DNA of 47,900 bases from assembly GCA_012837865.1 (NCBI GenBank), contig DUQJ01000184.1, forward strand, positions 1-47,900, in the 5' to 3' direction. The notes under the pieces were generated by a model. The model ran no database searches and was not told the origin of the DNA. It saw nothing but the letters and a program-made list of their open reading frames with translations. How positions within the stretch are numbered: the stretch's first letter is position 1; each line of letters opens with the position of its first letter. This document shows, one piece after another, positions 24,735 to 33,746 of the stretch. A program made the translations under genes and the position numbers. Origin of the DNA: Clostridiales bacterium. GTDB taxonomy: Bacteria > Bacillota > Clostridia > Lachnospirales > Lachnospiraceae.

Positions 24735-26189
24735 ATGTTAAGATCATTATTTTCTGGTGTAACTGGATTAAGGGCTCATCAGACCAAAATGGACGTTATA
24801 GGTAACAATATATCAAATGTTAACACAGTAGGCTTTAAATCAAGTTCAGTGAACTTTACAGATGTGTTTTATCAAACAAGCATGAGCGCATCAGGTCCGA
24901 ACAATGAAACCGGAACAGCAGGAAGAAACCCAATGCAAATAGGACTTGGTTCAAATATATCTTCAATAACAACATCAATAGGTTTGTCAGGTGCTTCGCA
25001 AAGGACAGACAATCCATTTGATATAATGATTGAAGGAGATTCTTTTTTCGTTATTAATAGTGGTGGTAATAATTATTTTACAAAAGCAGGAGTATTTAGT
25101 GTAGATGCATTTGGTAATTTAGCTACACCAACTGGCGGTTTAGTAATGGGATGGGAAGTTGATGTTGATAATCCAACAAAAACAGTAGCATCTGAAGTTA
25201 AACCATTAAGAATTAAATCACCTGAGAATGTGTTTTCAGAGCCAGAAGCTACACAAGCAGCGGTTATTAGTGGAAATATAGATAGTAAGGATATTCAAAT
25301 AGCTAATACTGGAAGGGCAGTTAATATTCCTTTCTATGACAACCTAGGATATTCATACACAGCACAACTAAAAGTAGTACAACTTCCAGATGAAAATGAG
25401 AGATATTCAGTTGCACTAACTGATATTAAAGACAGTAATGGTAAATCTGTATTTGTAAAAGAAATTAAAGATGCAGATGGACAAGTTACATATGAGGCAA
25501 GTAATGCATTTAGTAGTGTTAGCTTTGGAGGAACGGATTTAACGGTTGATGTAGATACTGATACTGGAGAACTTACAATAGCTACTACTAATCCAATTCT
25601 TGAATTTAATGCTAGTACAGGTGAACTTGAAAACATAACTGGAGGAGTTGGAGCACCAACAGATAAAATTAAAAAGATTGATTTTTCATTAACTACAACA
25701 TCAGCTTTAAATCCTTTTAAGGATATAAGTATAGATTTTTCAACAATAACTATGTATGCAACAAGTGGCTCAACATCTCTTGAAGCACATCGTGGGGATT
25801 TAGAAGGTAAAAATGATGGTAGAAAAGCTGGTAATATGATAGGCCATAGTATTGATACATCAGGTAAGATATATGGGCATTATGACAATGGTGATCAAAA
25901 GCTATTGGGACAGATTGCAACAGCTTTATTTGCGAATCCAGCTGGTCTTGAAGCTATTGGTAACAATATGTTTGCTGCTACCCAAAACTCCGGGACATTT
26001 GATGGAATAGGCTATGATATATCGCAAGCAGGTGGAAGCTTTGCAACAGGATTCTTAGAGATGTCTAATGTTGACTTATCTGCTGAGTTTACTCAAATGA
26101 TTACTACTCAAAGAGGATTCCAAGCAAACTCAAGAATAATAACAACTTCAGATACTTTACTAGAAGAATTAATAAATCTAAAAAGATAA
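24735..26189 (+). CDS. flgE: Flagellar hook protein FlgE
   Basis: Main structural subunit of the hook, the universal joint between rod and filament. The 484-residue protein begins MLRSLFSGVTGLRAHQTKMD and has the axial motif VIGNNISNVNTVGFKSSSVNF. The variable middle (residues ~90-390) is beta-rich and acidic. The C-terminus has the FlgE/FlgG pattern NVDLSAEFTQMITTQRGFQA followed by NSRIITTSDTLLEELINLKR. A consensus ribosome-binding site (AGGAGGT) precedes it. It is bracketed by inverted repeats on both sides. Confidence 0.97.
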   Translation: MLRSLFSGVTGLRAHQTKMDVIGNNISNVNTVGFKSSSVNFTDVFYQTSMSASGPNNETGTAGRNPMQIGLGSNISSITTSIGLSGASQRTDNPFDIMIEGDSFFVINSGGNNYFTKAGVFSVDAFGNLATPTGGLVMGWEVDVDNPTKTVASEVKPLRIKSPENVFSEPEATQAAVISGNIDSKDIQIANTGRAVNIPFYDNLGYSYTAQLKVVQLPDENERYSVALTDIKDSNGKSVFVKEIKDADGQVTYEASNAFSSVSFGGTDLTVDVDTDTGELTIATTNPILEFNASTGELENITGGVGAPTDKIKKIDFSLTTTSALNPFKDISIDFSTITMYATSGSTSLEAHRGDLEGKNDGRKAGNMIGHSIDTSGKIYGHYDNGDQKLLGQIATALFANPAGLEAIGNNMFAATQNSGTFDGIGYDISQAGGSFATGFLEMSNVDLSAEFTQMITTQRGFQANSRIITTSDTLLEELINLKR

Positions 26190-26211
26190 TAATTAAATTT
26201 TCGACATAATG

Positions 26212-26220
26212 TGATATAAT
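26212..26220 (+). promoter_or_regulatory. Possible internal extended -10 promoter before flbD-motAB
   Basis: TGATATAAT is a perfect extended -10 element. At 17-base spacing the -35 position holds only ATTAAA, so the promoter would rely on the extended -10. The predicted start falls inside the left arm of the inverted repeat at 26221-26275. Confidence 0.35.
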
Positions 26221-26275
26221 ACATACAATTCTGAATTTTGAATAACTAAGAATATCTTGGCTCAGAATTGTATGT
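26221..26275 (+). repeat. Long inverted repeat between flgE and flbD
   Basis: ACATACAATTCTGA (26221-26234) and TCAGAATTGTATGT (26262-26275) form a perfect 14-bp stem. The 27-base loop holds a second small hairpin, AAGA-ATA-TCTT. A further 6-bp pair follows (26280-26285 with 26296-26301). There is no T-run, so it is not a typical terminator, and the operon continues on the same strand. Confidence 0.65.
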
Positions 26276-26308
26276 TCATATCATAATTGATTATATATGA
26301 TTTATAAT

Positions 26309-26344
26309 TAGCTAGATAAAACATAAGCGGAGAGGAGCTAGCTA
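26309..26344 (+). promoter_or_regulatory. Hairpin presenting the flbD ribosome-binding site in its loop
   Basis: TAGCTAG (26309-26315) pairs with CTAGCTA (26338-26344), whose last base is the A of the flbD start codon. The 22-base loop contains the Shine-Dalgarno region GAGAGGAG (26330-26337). Confidence 0.4.
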
Positions 26345-26535
26345 TGATTGAGGTGACAAGATTAAATGATAAAAAGTTTTTAATTAATGCAGAGTTAATT
26401 GAAAAGGTAGAAGAGTCTCCAGATACATTAATAACATTAACTTCAGGTAATAAAGTTATTGTAAAAGAAAGCAAGCAAACTATAAAAGATTTAGTTGTGC
26501 ATTATAAAAGAGAAATACTATGTAAAGAATTGTAG
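26344..26535 (+). CDS. flbD: Flagellar FlbD/SwrD family protein
   Basis: A 63-residue protein of the FlbD family. It begins MIEVTRLNDKKFLINAELIE and has the conserved core LITLTSGNKVIVKES. The Bacillus homologue SwrD (YlzI) increases flagellar motor power, and the position directly before motA fits a stator-related role. The ribosome-binding site GAGAGGAG is in a hairpin loop. A 64-base gap separates it from motA. Confidence 0.88.
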   Translation: MIEVTRLNDKKFLINAELIEKVEESPDTLITLTSGNKVIVKESKQTIKDLVVHYKREILCKEL

Positions 26536-26599
26536 TTACAATTAAAATGAAAATAATTAAAGTTTAAATATAAATTTGATAGTAAGGATGGTGGCAATT

Positions 26600-27400
26600 T
26601 TGGATATTGCATCAATTGTAGGTTTAATTTTATGTATAGGTCTTATAATATTTGGAATAGTTTCTGGAGATAGCGGTTTTTCGGCGTTAGTGAATTTCTT
26701 GGATCCAGCATCCGCATACATAACTTTTGGCGGCTCATTTGCATCGATGTTAGCAATGTCAAAAAGTTTTTCGGCATTTTTTAACAATCTCAAATCATTT
26801 GGTCTTATTTTTAAAGTTTTAACATCAAATGAAGCAGAAACGATCAAAACTATAATTGATTTATCTAATATTGCGAGAAAAGAAGGTCTATTAGCATTAG
26901 AAGATGCAAGCAATGAAATTGAAGATGATTTTCTTAAAAAAGGAATTTTACTAATTGTAGATGGAACTGACCCTGAATTAGTTAGGGGAATACTAGAAAC
27001 AGAATTAAATTACATAGAAGACAGACATACCAACACAATTAGCTTTTGGGAGAATTTAGGGGCTATGGGGCCAGCCTGGGGTATGATTGGTACATTAATT
27101 GGATTGATTAATATGCTGGTAAACTTAGATGATGCAAATGCTATTGGCTCAGGTATGGCTGTTGCACTTTTAACTACTTTATATGGTTCAATGCTTGCAA
27201 ATTGGATTTGTACTCCAGTTGCAAATAAATTAAAATCAAATAACAACCATGAAATTATGGTAAAAGAAGTAATGGTAGAAGGACTATTATCAATACAGGC
27301 AGGAGAAAATCCAAGAGTTATTGAAGAAAAGCTAAAATCATTCTTATCACCTACTCATAGAGTATCCATGAAAGAAGAGGATGGTGAGGAACGTGGCTAG
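26600..27400 (+). CDS. motA: Flagellar motor stator protein MotA
   Basis: Proton (or sodium) channel subunit of the stator. The 266-residue product has four membrane helices: two near the N-terminus (IASIVGLILCIGLIIFGIVS, and one near 35-50) and two after the cytoplasmic loop, with WGMIGTLIGLINMLVNL and MAVALLTTLYGSMLANWICTP typical of MotA. I chose the TTG at 26600, giving MDIASIVG with GGTGG 5 bases upstream. Earlier in-frame TTG, ATG and GTG codons (26576-26591) would place the start before or on the ribosome-binding site. It overlaps motB by 8 bases if motB starts at 27393. Confidence 0.94.
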   Translation: MDIASIVGLILCIGLIIFGIVSGDSGFSALVNFLDPASAYITFGGSFASMLAMSKSFSAFFNNLKSFGLIFKVLTSNEAETIKTIIDLSNIARKEGLLALEDASNEIEDDFLKKGILLIVDGTDPELVRGILETELNYIEDRHTNTISFWENLGAMGPAWGMIGTLIGLINMLVNLDDANAIGSGMAVALLTTLYGSMLANWICTPVANKLKSNNNHEIMVKEVMVEGLLSIQAGENPRVIEEKLKSFLSPTHRVSMKEEDGEERG

Positions 27401-28229
27401 AAAAAAGAAACAAGTATCTTCAGGTGGGGACGCCTCATGGTTAAACACATTTGCAGATTTAATGAACTTGTTACTTTGTTTTTTTGTTTTGTTGTTTTCT
27501 ATGTCTAGTGTGGATGCAGAAAAGTTCGAACAGATATCAAAGGCATTCTCGAGTTCCTTTAGTATTTTTAGTAGTGGAGGATCAGCTATTGATCATGGTC
27601 AGCTAATCTCATCAGGCGTAAGTCAGTTAAATGATTTAGATGATTATTTTAAAAATATGGGGAAGAGCGATGATGATATAGATACAGATGAAGATGGCTA
27701 TATTGAAGAAATTGATGAACTACAGTCTGCATTAGATAAACTTTATGAAGAGATGATTAAACAGACTGAAGAAATGTATGATAATATTTCAGAACTTGCA
27801 GGCAAATATAATATAATGAATGACATAGAGCTAGGTATAGACCCTGATTATAAATATGTTCAAATCTCTATAAGAGGTGAAATTTTATTTGATTCTGGAA
27901 AAGCGATATTAAAACCTCAAGTTAAACCTATATTATCTAAAGTAGGAGATATATTAATTGATTATAAAGGATTCTATATTGAGATAGAGGGTCATACGGA
28001 CAATGTACCGATGACAAATGGCACATATCAGAACAATAATTGGCTGTCATCTGCTAGAGCTTTAAACGCAGCTGAATACTTTATTAAAGAAAAAGGTCTT
28101 AATCCATCGAAGCTGAAATATTCAGGTAGAGGAGAATATGATCCGATAGACACTAATTCGAATGCTAAAGGTAGAGCCAAGAATAGAAGAATTGAAATAA
28201 AAATTTATAACCAATTAAGCAGTAAATAA
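27393..28229 (+). CDS. motB: Flagellar motor stator protein MotB
   Basis: Peptidoglycan-binding stator subunit. The 278-residue product starts MARKKKQ, then has one membrane helix with the ion-binding Asp22 in TFADLMNLLLCFFVLLFSM. A plug/linker region and an OmpA-like domain with IEIEGHTDNVPM and NAKGRAKNRRIEIKIYN follow. I prefer the GTG at 27393 since the product then begins like known MotB proteins; an ATG at 27381 would add four residues, and the ribosome-binding sites do not settle it. Asp22 alone does not tell proton from sodium coupling. Confidence 0.94.
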   Translation: MARKKKQVSSGGDASWLNTFADLMNLLLCFFVLLFSMSSVDAEKFEQISKAFSSSFSIFSSGGSAIDHGQLISSGVSQLNDLDDYFKNMGKSDDDIDTDEDGYIEEIDELQSALDKLYEEMIKQTEEMYDNISELAGKYNIMNDIELGIDPDYKYVQISIRGEILFDSGKAILKPQVKPILSKVGDILIDYKGFYIEIEGHTDNVPMTNGTYQNNNWLSSARALNAAEYFIKEKGLNPSKLKYSGRGEYDPIDTNSNAKGRAKNRRIEIKIYNQLSSK

Positions 28230-28250
28230 AACGACAAAGGAGATTACATA

Positions 28251-28760
28251 ATGAAGAGAAACATGTTTACGGTTATAATACTAGCTTTTGTAGTAGTTAA
28301 TGTTATAATGTCATCAGTGCTAATATTCTTCATACTGCCATCTGTAAACAAAACTAATAAACTTGTTCATAAGGTTGCCGCTATTATAGATTTAGAATTA
28401 GAGTCTAAAAAACCAGATGACATTGAACATATATCAATCGAAGATATTACAACATATAGTATTGGAGATAAACTAATTGTATATTTAAAACAAAGTGATG
28501 ATTATAAACACTATGCAATGTTAACTATAACACTATCAATTAACAAAAAGCATCAGGATACAACAAAGTTAGAACCGTTAATAGCACAACATGAAGATAC
28601 TATTAAAGAAATAGTAACTGATGAGTTTTCCAAATATACAATTAATGAAATTGCAATAAAGAAAGACCATATAAAACAGGAATCATTAAATAGAATTCAA
28701 GAAACATTTGATTCTAACTTTATAATTAACATTTCATTCGGTAATTTAACACTTGAATAA
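28251..28760 (+). CDS. fliL: Flagellar basal body-associated protein FliL
   Basis: Single-pass membrane protein that surrounds and stabilises stator units. The 169-residue product has one N-terminal membrane helix (residues ~7-29) and a periplasmic FliL domain ending in INISFGNLTLE. Overall similarity to well-known FliL proteins is low, as is common in clostridia, but topology, size and place between motB and fliM support the call. The ribosome-binding site is AAAGGAG. Confidence 0.85.
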   Translation: MKRNMFTVIILAFVVVNVIMSSVLIFFILPSVNKTNKLVHKVAAIIDLELESKKPDDIEHISIEDITTYSIGDKLIVYLKQSDDYKHYAMLTITLSINKKHQDTTKLEPLIAQHEDTIKEIVTDEFSKYTINEIAIKKDHIKQESLNRIQETFDSNFIINISFGNLTLE

Positions 28761-28823
28761 AATAGTTAATGATTTTTTGCTAAATATATGTTATTATTAT
28801 AAGAAGTCTAGGAGGTAGAGCTA

Positions 28824-29804
28824 ATGGGTGATGTCTTATCACAATCGGAGATAGACAATTTACTAGCAGCTATTAGCAGTGGAGAGCTTGATGCTGAAGA
28901 ATATAAGCATAGTGATGAAAAACAAGTAAAGAATTATGACTTTGCTCGGCCGTCAAAATTTTCCAAAGAGCATCTTCGAACACTTAATATTATTTTTGAA
29001 CATTATGGTAGATTAATATCAACCAATTTCCCAGGATATTTAAGGAAAAATGTACAAGTTGAAGTGATTAATTCGGAGGCTATATCATATTATGAATTTG
29101 CTAATGCTTTAACTAATCCTGTGTTACTTGGTATTATAGATTTTGCGCCATTAAATGGGAATGTTATCATTGAGCTAGCTAATAATCTAGGGTATGCAAT
29201 AGTTGATAGAATGTTAGGTGGAGGGGGTTATCCCCTTGACAAACCAAGAGAATTTTCTGAGATAGAATTATCAATAATTCAAAGGATTTTCATTCAATGT
29301 ACAAATTTACTAATCGATCCATGGAAAAATGTAATAAAACTTGAACCGAAATTACTTAGAATAGAGACGAATCCTCAGTTTGCACAAATCATTTCACCTA
29401 GTGAAATGACAGCGATAATTACTTTGAATATAAAAATTGGTAGTATAGAAGGAATGATGAATATTTGTCTTCCTTATATCTGTTTAGAAGATGTAATAGA
29501 TAAGTTAAATACTAAGTATTGGTACTCCACAATGCAATTAAAAGATCAAACAACTTATAAAGATATTATAGAGATAGCCATAGAAAACGCTAATATACCA
29601 ATAAAGGCAGTATTGGGCAAAAGTGCTATTACAGTCAATGATTTTATTCATATGCAAGTCGGAGATGTCATTAAGTTAAATAGTAAAGTTGATGATGAAT
29701 TAACCGTATATGTTGGAAATATTAATAAGTTTACTGCTCTGCCGGGTGCATCCTCGAGCTCTTATGCAGTTAAAATAACATCAATAAATAGTGGAGAGGA
29801 GTAA
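28824..29804 (+). CDS. fliM: Flagellar motor switch protein FliM
   Basis: C-ring protein that receives phosphorylated CheY. The 326-residue protein starts with the CheY-binding peptide VLSQSEIDNLLAAI. The CheC-like middle domain follows (YDFARPSKFSKEHLRTLNII, LAIVDRMLGGGG-like ANNLGYAIVDRMLGGGGYPL), then a C-terminal SpoA domain (QVGDVIKLNSKVDDELTVYV). A strong AGGAGGT site precedes it. fliY follows 6 bases downstream. Confidence 0.97.
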   Translation: MGDVLSQSEIDNLLAAISSGELDAEEYKHSDEKQVKNYDFARPSKFSKEHLRTLNIIFEHYGRLISTNFPGYLRKNVQVEVINSEAISYYEFANALTNPVLLGIIDFAPLNGNVIIELANNLGYAIVDRMLGGGGYPLDKPREFSEIELSIIQRIFIQCTNLLIDPWKNVIKLEPKLLRIETNPQFAQIISPSEMTAIITLNIKIGSIEGMMNICLPYICLEDVIDKLNTKYWYSTMQLKDQTTYKDIIEIAIENANIPIKAVLGKSAITVNDFIHMQVGDVIKLNSKVDDELTVYVGNINKFTALPGASSSSYAVKITSINSGEE

Positions 29805-29810
29805 ACAACT

Positions 29811-30965
29811 ATGGATGGTATGCTATCTCAAGAAGAGATAAATGCATTATTAAGTGGAATGATGCCAGATGGTGGTAATGAATCTAAAGGCGAATATAAT
29901 AATGAATTAACAGATATTGAAAAAGATGCAATAGGGGAGATATCTAATATTAGCATGGGTACTGCCGCTACGACATTATCAACATTAGTTAATAAGAAAG
30001 TAATAATAACTACTCCGGTGGTAACTTATTCCAATTGGAGTGATATCGTTAACAGTTATGATAAACCGTGTGTATTTATTCAGATATATTATAAAGACGG
30101 TCTAGACGGAAGTAATATTTTAATATTAAAAGATAATGATGTTAAGATAATCGCAGACCTTATGATGGGTGGAGACGGTTCAAATACCGAAGGGGATCTA
30201 ACGGAGTTTCATTTAAGCGCTATAAGTGAGGCGATGAATCAAATGATGGGTTCCTCAGCAACATCTGTATCTACAATGTTAAAGAAACCAATTAACATAA
30301 CACCTCCATCATCTCAAGTAGTAGATTTTAATGAGGGTATAGAGGGTGGAGAAATTGCAGATTTTCTTCAAGAGACATTTGTACAAGTATCGTTTAATAT
30401 GAGAATAAATAATTTGGTAGATAGTGTACTAATGCAATTGTATCCTTTTGAATTTGCAAGGGAGCTATACAGCGAATTTGCTGGAATAAATCAGAATAAA
30501 GAAAATAGTCCGGTAAATAATAAGCCAGTGAATGTACCAGTTAAGAAAGTTAGTGAACCTAACAATAAAATAAACAATGCAGTTAATAATGTAAATAGTG
30601 GAGGTATTGTTGATAATTCTCAAGAAATAAAATCAGCTAGACCTTACGAAATGCCACAAATTCAAGATATAAATGTACAAAACGCACAATTTGTGCCTTT
30701 TACACCAACAACTATAGAAAAAATGCATCCTGAGAATATAGACTTACTTATGGATGTTTCGTTAGAAGTAGTTGCTGAATTAGGTAGAACAACTAAATCA
30801 ATTAAAGATATATTAGAATTCGCACCAGGTACTATTATCGAATTAAATAGACTTGTGGGTGACCCTGTAGATGTAGTAGTTAGCGGCAAACTTGTTGCTA
30901 AAGGTGAAGTTGTTGTTATAGAAGAAGTTTTTGGAATTAGAATTACTGATATTATTAACAAATAA
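29811..30965 (+). CDS. fliY: Flagellar motor switch phosphatase FliY
   Basis: Gram-positive switch component that fuses a CheY-P phosphatase to a FliN domain. The 384-residue protein has an N-terminal LSQEEINALLSGM peptide like that of FliM. Two CheC-type active-site helices follow (DAIGEISNISMGTAATTLST and LSAISEAMNQMMGSSATSVS), each with the Glu and Asn of the family. An Asn/Pro/Val-rich linker (~225-280) leads to a C-terminal SpoA/FliN domain (DLLMDVSLEVVAELGRTTKS). It acts at the motor, with cheY next in line. Confidence 0.96.
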   Translation: MDGMLSQEEINALLSGMMPDGGNESKGEYNNELTDIEKDAIGEISNISMGTAATTLSTLVNKKVIITTPVVTYSNWSDIVNSYDKPCVFIQIYYKDGLDGSNILILKDNDVKIIADLMMGGDGSNTEGDLTEFHLSAISEAMNQMMGSSATSVSTMLKKPINITPPSSQVVDFNEGIEGGEIADFLQETFVQVSFNMRINNLVDSVLMQLYPFEFARELYSEFAGINQNKENSPVNNKPVNVPVKKVSEPNNKINNAVNNVNSGGIVDNSQEIKSARPYEMPQIQDINVQNAQFVPFTPTTIEKMHPENIDLLMDVSLEVVAELGRTTKSIKDILEFAPGTIIELNRLVGDPVDVVVSGKLVAKGEVVVIEEVFGIRITDIINK

Positions 30966-31030
30966 AACATTTTATTTAATTGTTCTATAAATACAAAACA
31001 ATGCTAGATGAAGAGATAGGAGATTTTAAA

Positions 31031-31393
31031 ATGGCTAAAAATATTTTAATTTGTGATGATGCTGCTTTTATGAGAATGATGATCAAGGACATTCTGGTTA
31101 AAAATGGGTACGTAGTTATTGCGGAAGCAGAAAACGGACTAAAAGCAATAGAAAAATATAATGAAACTAAACCAGATCTTGTAATGCTTGATATAACAAT
31201 GCCTGAGATGGATGGTATTCAAGCACTTAAGAAGATTCAGGAGATGGATCCGGCTTCTAATATTATTATGTGTTCTGCAATGGGACAACAAGCTATGGTA
31301 ATTGAAGCAATACAATCGGGCGCTAAAGATTTTATAGTTAAACCATTTCAAGCTGACAGAGTGTTAGAGGCTGTAAGGAAAGTTGTAGGTTAA
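31031..31393 (+). CDS. cheY: Chemotaxis response regulator CheY
   Basis: Single-domain receiver (120 residues) that binds FliM/FliY when phosphorylated by CheA. Acidic pocket D9-D10 lies in ICDDAAFMR, and the phosphorylated residue is D54 in DLVMLDITMPEMDG. The switch residue lies in MCSAMGQ and the Lys in DFIVKPF. I chose the ATG at 31031, with ATAGGAG upstream; the frame is open for 17 codons further 5' but the receiver fold starts with MAKNILICDD. Confidence 0.96.
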   Translation: MAKNILICDDAAFMRMMIKDILVKNGYVVIAEAENGLKAIEKYNETKPDLVMLDITMPEMDGIQALKKIQEMDPASNIIMCSAMGQQAMVIEAIQSGAKDFIVKPFQADRVLEAVRKVVG

Positions 31394-31395
31394 TA

Positions 31396-31839
31396 ATGAA
31401 TTTTAAGGGAAGAAACATAGTGTTATTTGAAAAGGTTGATTTAATTGATGAGATTCTCAGAAAAGATGAACCTGTCCCTCAAATACCACGTAATTTTTCT
31501 ACTTTTGACAACTTTATTCAATTAGTTGGATTGATTTTATTATTAGTCTTAATTTTAGTTGCAGCTTATTATGTATCTAAATTTTTTGCAAATATTAAAA
31601 TCGAACAACTTAAGGATGGTAATATTAGGATAATAGATACTTTTAATTTGGCACCAAATAAAGTATTACAAATTATACAGATAGGTAGCAAATACATATT
31701 AATCTCAATTAATAAAGACTCAATTAATTTTATGATGGAATTAGAAGAGGAAGACATTATCATTAAAGAAACTGAAAATAAAAATACGAATTTCAAAGAT
31801 ATTTTTGATAAATTCAAAAAGGCTAAACATGACAAATAA
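31396..31839 (+). CDS. fliO: Flagellar biosynthetic protein FliO (FliZ)
   Basis: Small membrane protein that helps assemble the FliP ring of the export gate. The 147-residue product has one membrane helix (about residues 43-62, LVGLILLLVLILVAAYYVSK) and a cytoplasmic FliO domain (IRIIDTFNLAPNKVLQIIQI). The start is uncertain. The ATG at 31396 is 2 bases after the cheY stop with a poor ribosome-binding site, while an in-frame GTG at 31420 has AAGGGAAG 7 bases upstream and may be the true start. Position before fliP supports the call. Confidence 0.85.
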   Translation: MNFKGRNIVLFEKVDLIDEILRKDEPVPQIPRNFSTFDNFIQLVGLILLLVLILVAAYYVSKFFANIKIEQLKDGNIRIIDTFNLAPNKVLQIIQIGSKYILISINKDSINFMMELEEEDIIIKETENKNTNFKDIFDKFKKAKHDK

Positions 31840-31864
31840 AAATAATATGAAAAGGTTGGTATGC

Positions 31865-32677
31865 ATGACGACATATGATGATATAAAAAGCTTAAGAAAG
31901 ATTGGGGCGGTCATTGGTGTTTTATTAATTGTGTGTATATTAACCTTTTTTTGTGCCGTTAATGCATCAGCTAATGTTGTGCCACCAAATGATATATCAG
32001 GGAACTTAGGTCCTTTAGAGTTTAACATTAGTGCTGGAGAAGAAGGGCAAACATTTTCTTCTACTTTGCAAATATTGTTTTCACTTACAATAATAACTTT
32101 AGCACCTTCTATTTTAATAATGGTGACTTCATTTACTAGAATTATTATTGTTTTGCATTTTCTAAGATCAGCGCTAGGAACACAAACTACACCTCCTAAC
32201 CAAGTATTAATAGGACTGGCTTTATTTTTAACTTTTTTTATTATGTCACCTACTTTTACTCAGATTAATAATGAAGCTATACAGCCGTTTTCTAAAGGTG
32301 AAATCAATCAAGAGCAAGCTATAGATATTGGTATAAAGCCTTTAAGAGAATTTATGCTAGGACAAACAAATGTAAGGGACATAAAGTTGTTTTTAAAAAT
32401 TGCCGAAATTGATCAATTAGATACAGTGGATGAAATACCAATAACGGTTGTTATTCCTTCCTTTATTATAAGTGAACTAAGGAAGGCTTTTATCATAGGA
32501 TTTTTACTCTATTTACCTTTTATTATAATAGATATGGTTGTCTCGTCTACTTTAATGTCTATGGGTATGATGATGTTACCCCCCACAATGATTGCCATGC
32601 CATTTAAAATACTTTTATTTATAATGGCCGATGGATGGAACTTAATTATAGGCGAATTGGTCAAGACTTTTTATTAA
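31865..32677 (+). CDS. fliP: Flagellar biosynthetic protein FliP
   Basis: Core subunit of the export gate pore (FliP5Q4R1). The 270-residue product has an N-terminal signal-like helix ending near VNASA, then four membrane helices. The signatures are LAPSILIMVTSFTRIIIVLH, RSALGTQTTPPNQVLIGLAL and LPFIIIDMVVSSTLMSMGMM. I chose the ATG at 31865, preceded by AAAAGGTTGG. In-frame ATGs at 31829 and 31847 are alternatives, the former overlapping fliO. Note the TTTTTTATTATG-like runs inside membrane codons. Confidence 0.96.
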   Translation: MTTYDDIKSLRKIGAVIGVLLIVCILTFFCAVNASANVVPPNDISGNLGPLEFNISAGEEGQTFSSTLQILFSLTIITLAPSILIMVTSFTRIIIVLHFLRSALGTQTTPPNQVLIGLALFLTFFIMSPTFTQINNEAIQPFSKGEINQEQAIDIGIKPLREFMLGQTNVRDIKLFLKIAEIDQLDTVDEIPITVVIPSFIISELRKAFIIGFLLYLPFIIIDMVVSSTLMSMGMMMLPPTMIAMPFKILLFIMADGWNLIIGELVKTFY

Positions 32678-32690
32678 AGGATGATAAAAT

Positions 32691-32966
32691 ATGAATGAAA
32701 ATATTATTGTAGATATAGCAAGACAAGCGTTGTATATAGTTTTAAAGATATCAACACCTGTGCTATTAGCTTCTTTAGTAGTAGGGTTAGTGATTAGTAT
32801 ACTGCAGACTATAACCTCGATTCAGGAACAAACCCTCACATTTGTTCCTAAACTAATAGTTGTATTTCTGATGTTAATGTTAATAGGAAGTTGGATGTTA
32901 TCTATAGTTAGGGACTTCGCAGTAGAATTAATAACAAACTTCCACTACTATGTAAATATATTATGA
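32691..32966 (+). CDS. fliQ: Flagellar biosynthetic protein FliQ
   Basis: Two-helix export gate subunit of 91 residues. The pattern STPVLLASLVVGLVISILQT followed by ITSIQEQTLTFVPKLIVVFL is almost invariant in FliQ. AAGGATG precedes the ATG. It overlaps fliR by 4 bases (ATGA). Confidence 0.97.
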   Translation: MNENIIVDIARQALYIVLKISTPVLLASLVVGLVISILQTITSIQEQTLTFVPKLIVVFLMLMLIGSWMLSIVRDFAVELITNFHYYVNIL

Positions 32967-33730
32967 ATTTAAGTGTAAGTAATTTTGAGTTCTTTTTACT
33001 GGTGCTTGTGAGGATTTCGGGGTTTATTTATACTGCACCAATTTTTTCGCAAAGAACTATTCCACAAAAAGTTAAAGTGGGTCTATCATTCTTTATTTCT
33101 ATACTTATTTTTAATACTATAACAATAAATGAGATTGTTTATGGTGGTGTTATTGGATTTGCGATATTGATTCTTCAAGAAGCCTTAGCAGGCGTTATAA
33201 TGGGATATTCAACTAATTTAGCATATTATATTTTATCTTTTGTAGGTAAAATGATAGATACAGGTATAGGATTTGCAATGGCAAATATCATGGATCCAAT
33301 TACAAAAACACAAACAACTATTACGGCTAACTTTTACGGATATATTATATTCTTAATGATGTTAATAACAGATTTACATCATTACTTTATTATGGGAATT
33401 ATAGATAGTTTTCAAATTATACCGATTGGGAAAGTTAATATAAAGCCGGAAGCATACAATCTAGTTCTTGACTTTGTTGTTGATTATTTTATTATAGGAT
33501 TTAGAATTATAATTCCTATAATTGCTTCAATTTTGATTGTTAACACTATTTTAGCTATTTTAGCAAAGGTAGCGCCGCAAATGAATTTATTTGCCGTAGG
33601 TATTCAAATAAAAGTATTAATAGGCTTAATGATTCTAGTATTTATGATTGGCTTTGTTCCTTCAGTTGCTGATTTTATATTTAATGAAATGATTGATATG
33701 TTAAAAAACAGTTTAAAGTATCTTGCTTAG
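32963..33730 (+). CDS. fliR: Flagellar biosynthetic protein FliR
   Basis: Export gate subunit with about six membrane helices (255 residues). Family features include an early RISGFIYTAPIFSQRTIPQK segment, IDTGIGFAMANIMDPITKTQ and LAKVAPQMNLFAVGIQIKVL. There is no clear ribosome-binding site. The start overlaps the fliQ stop as ATGA, so translation is probably coupled. In some clostridia fliR is fused to flhB; here they are separate genes. Confidence 0.96.
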   Translation: MNLSVSNFEFFLLVLVRISGFIYTAPIFSQRTIPQKVKVGLSFFISILIFNTITINEIVYGGVIGFAILILQEALAGVIMGYSTNLAYYILSFVGKMIDTGIGFAMANIMDPITKTQTTITANFYGYIIFLMMLITDLHHYFIMGIIDSFQIIPIGKVNIKPEAYNLVLDFVVDYFIIGFRIIIPIIASILIVNTILAILAKVAPQMNLFAVGIQIKVLIGLMILVFMIGFVPSVADFIFNEMIDMLKNSLKYLA

Positions 33731-33746
33731 TTGCAGAGGTGACAAA

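Noticed and set aside
26221-26275. Intrinsic terminator after flgE
   Set aside because: The stem is perfect, but no T-run follows and the loop is long; downstream genes on the same strand belong to the same operon.
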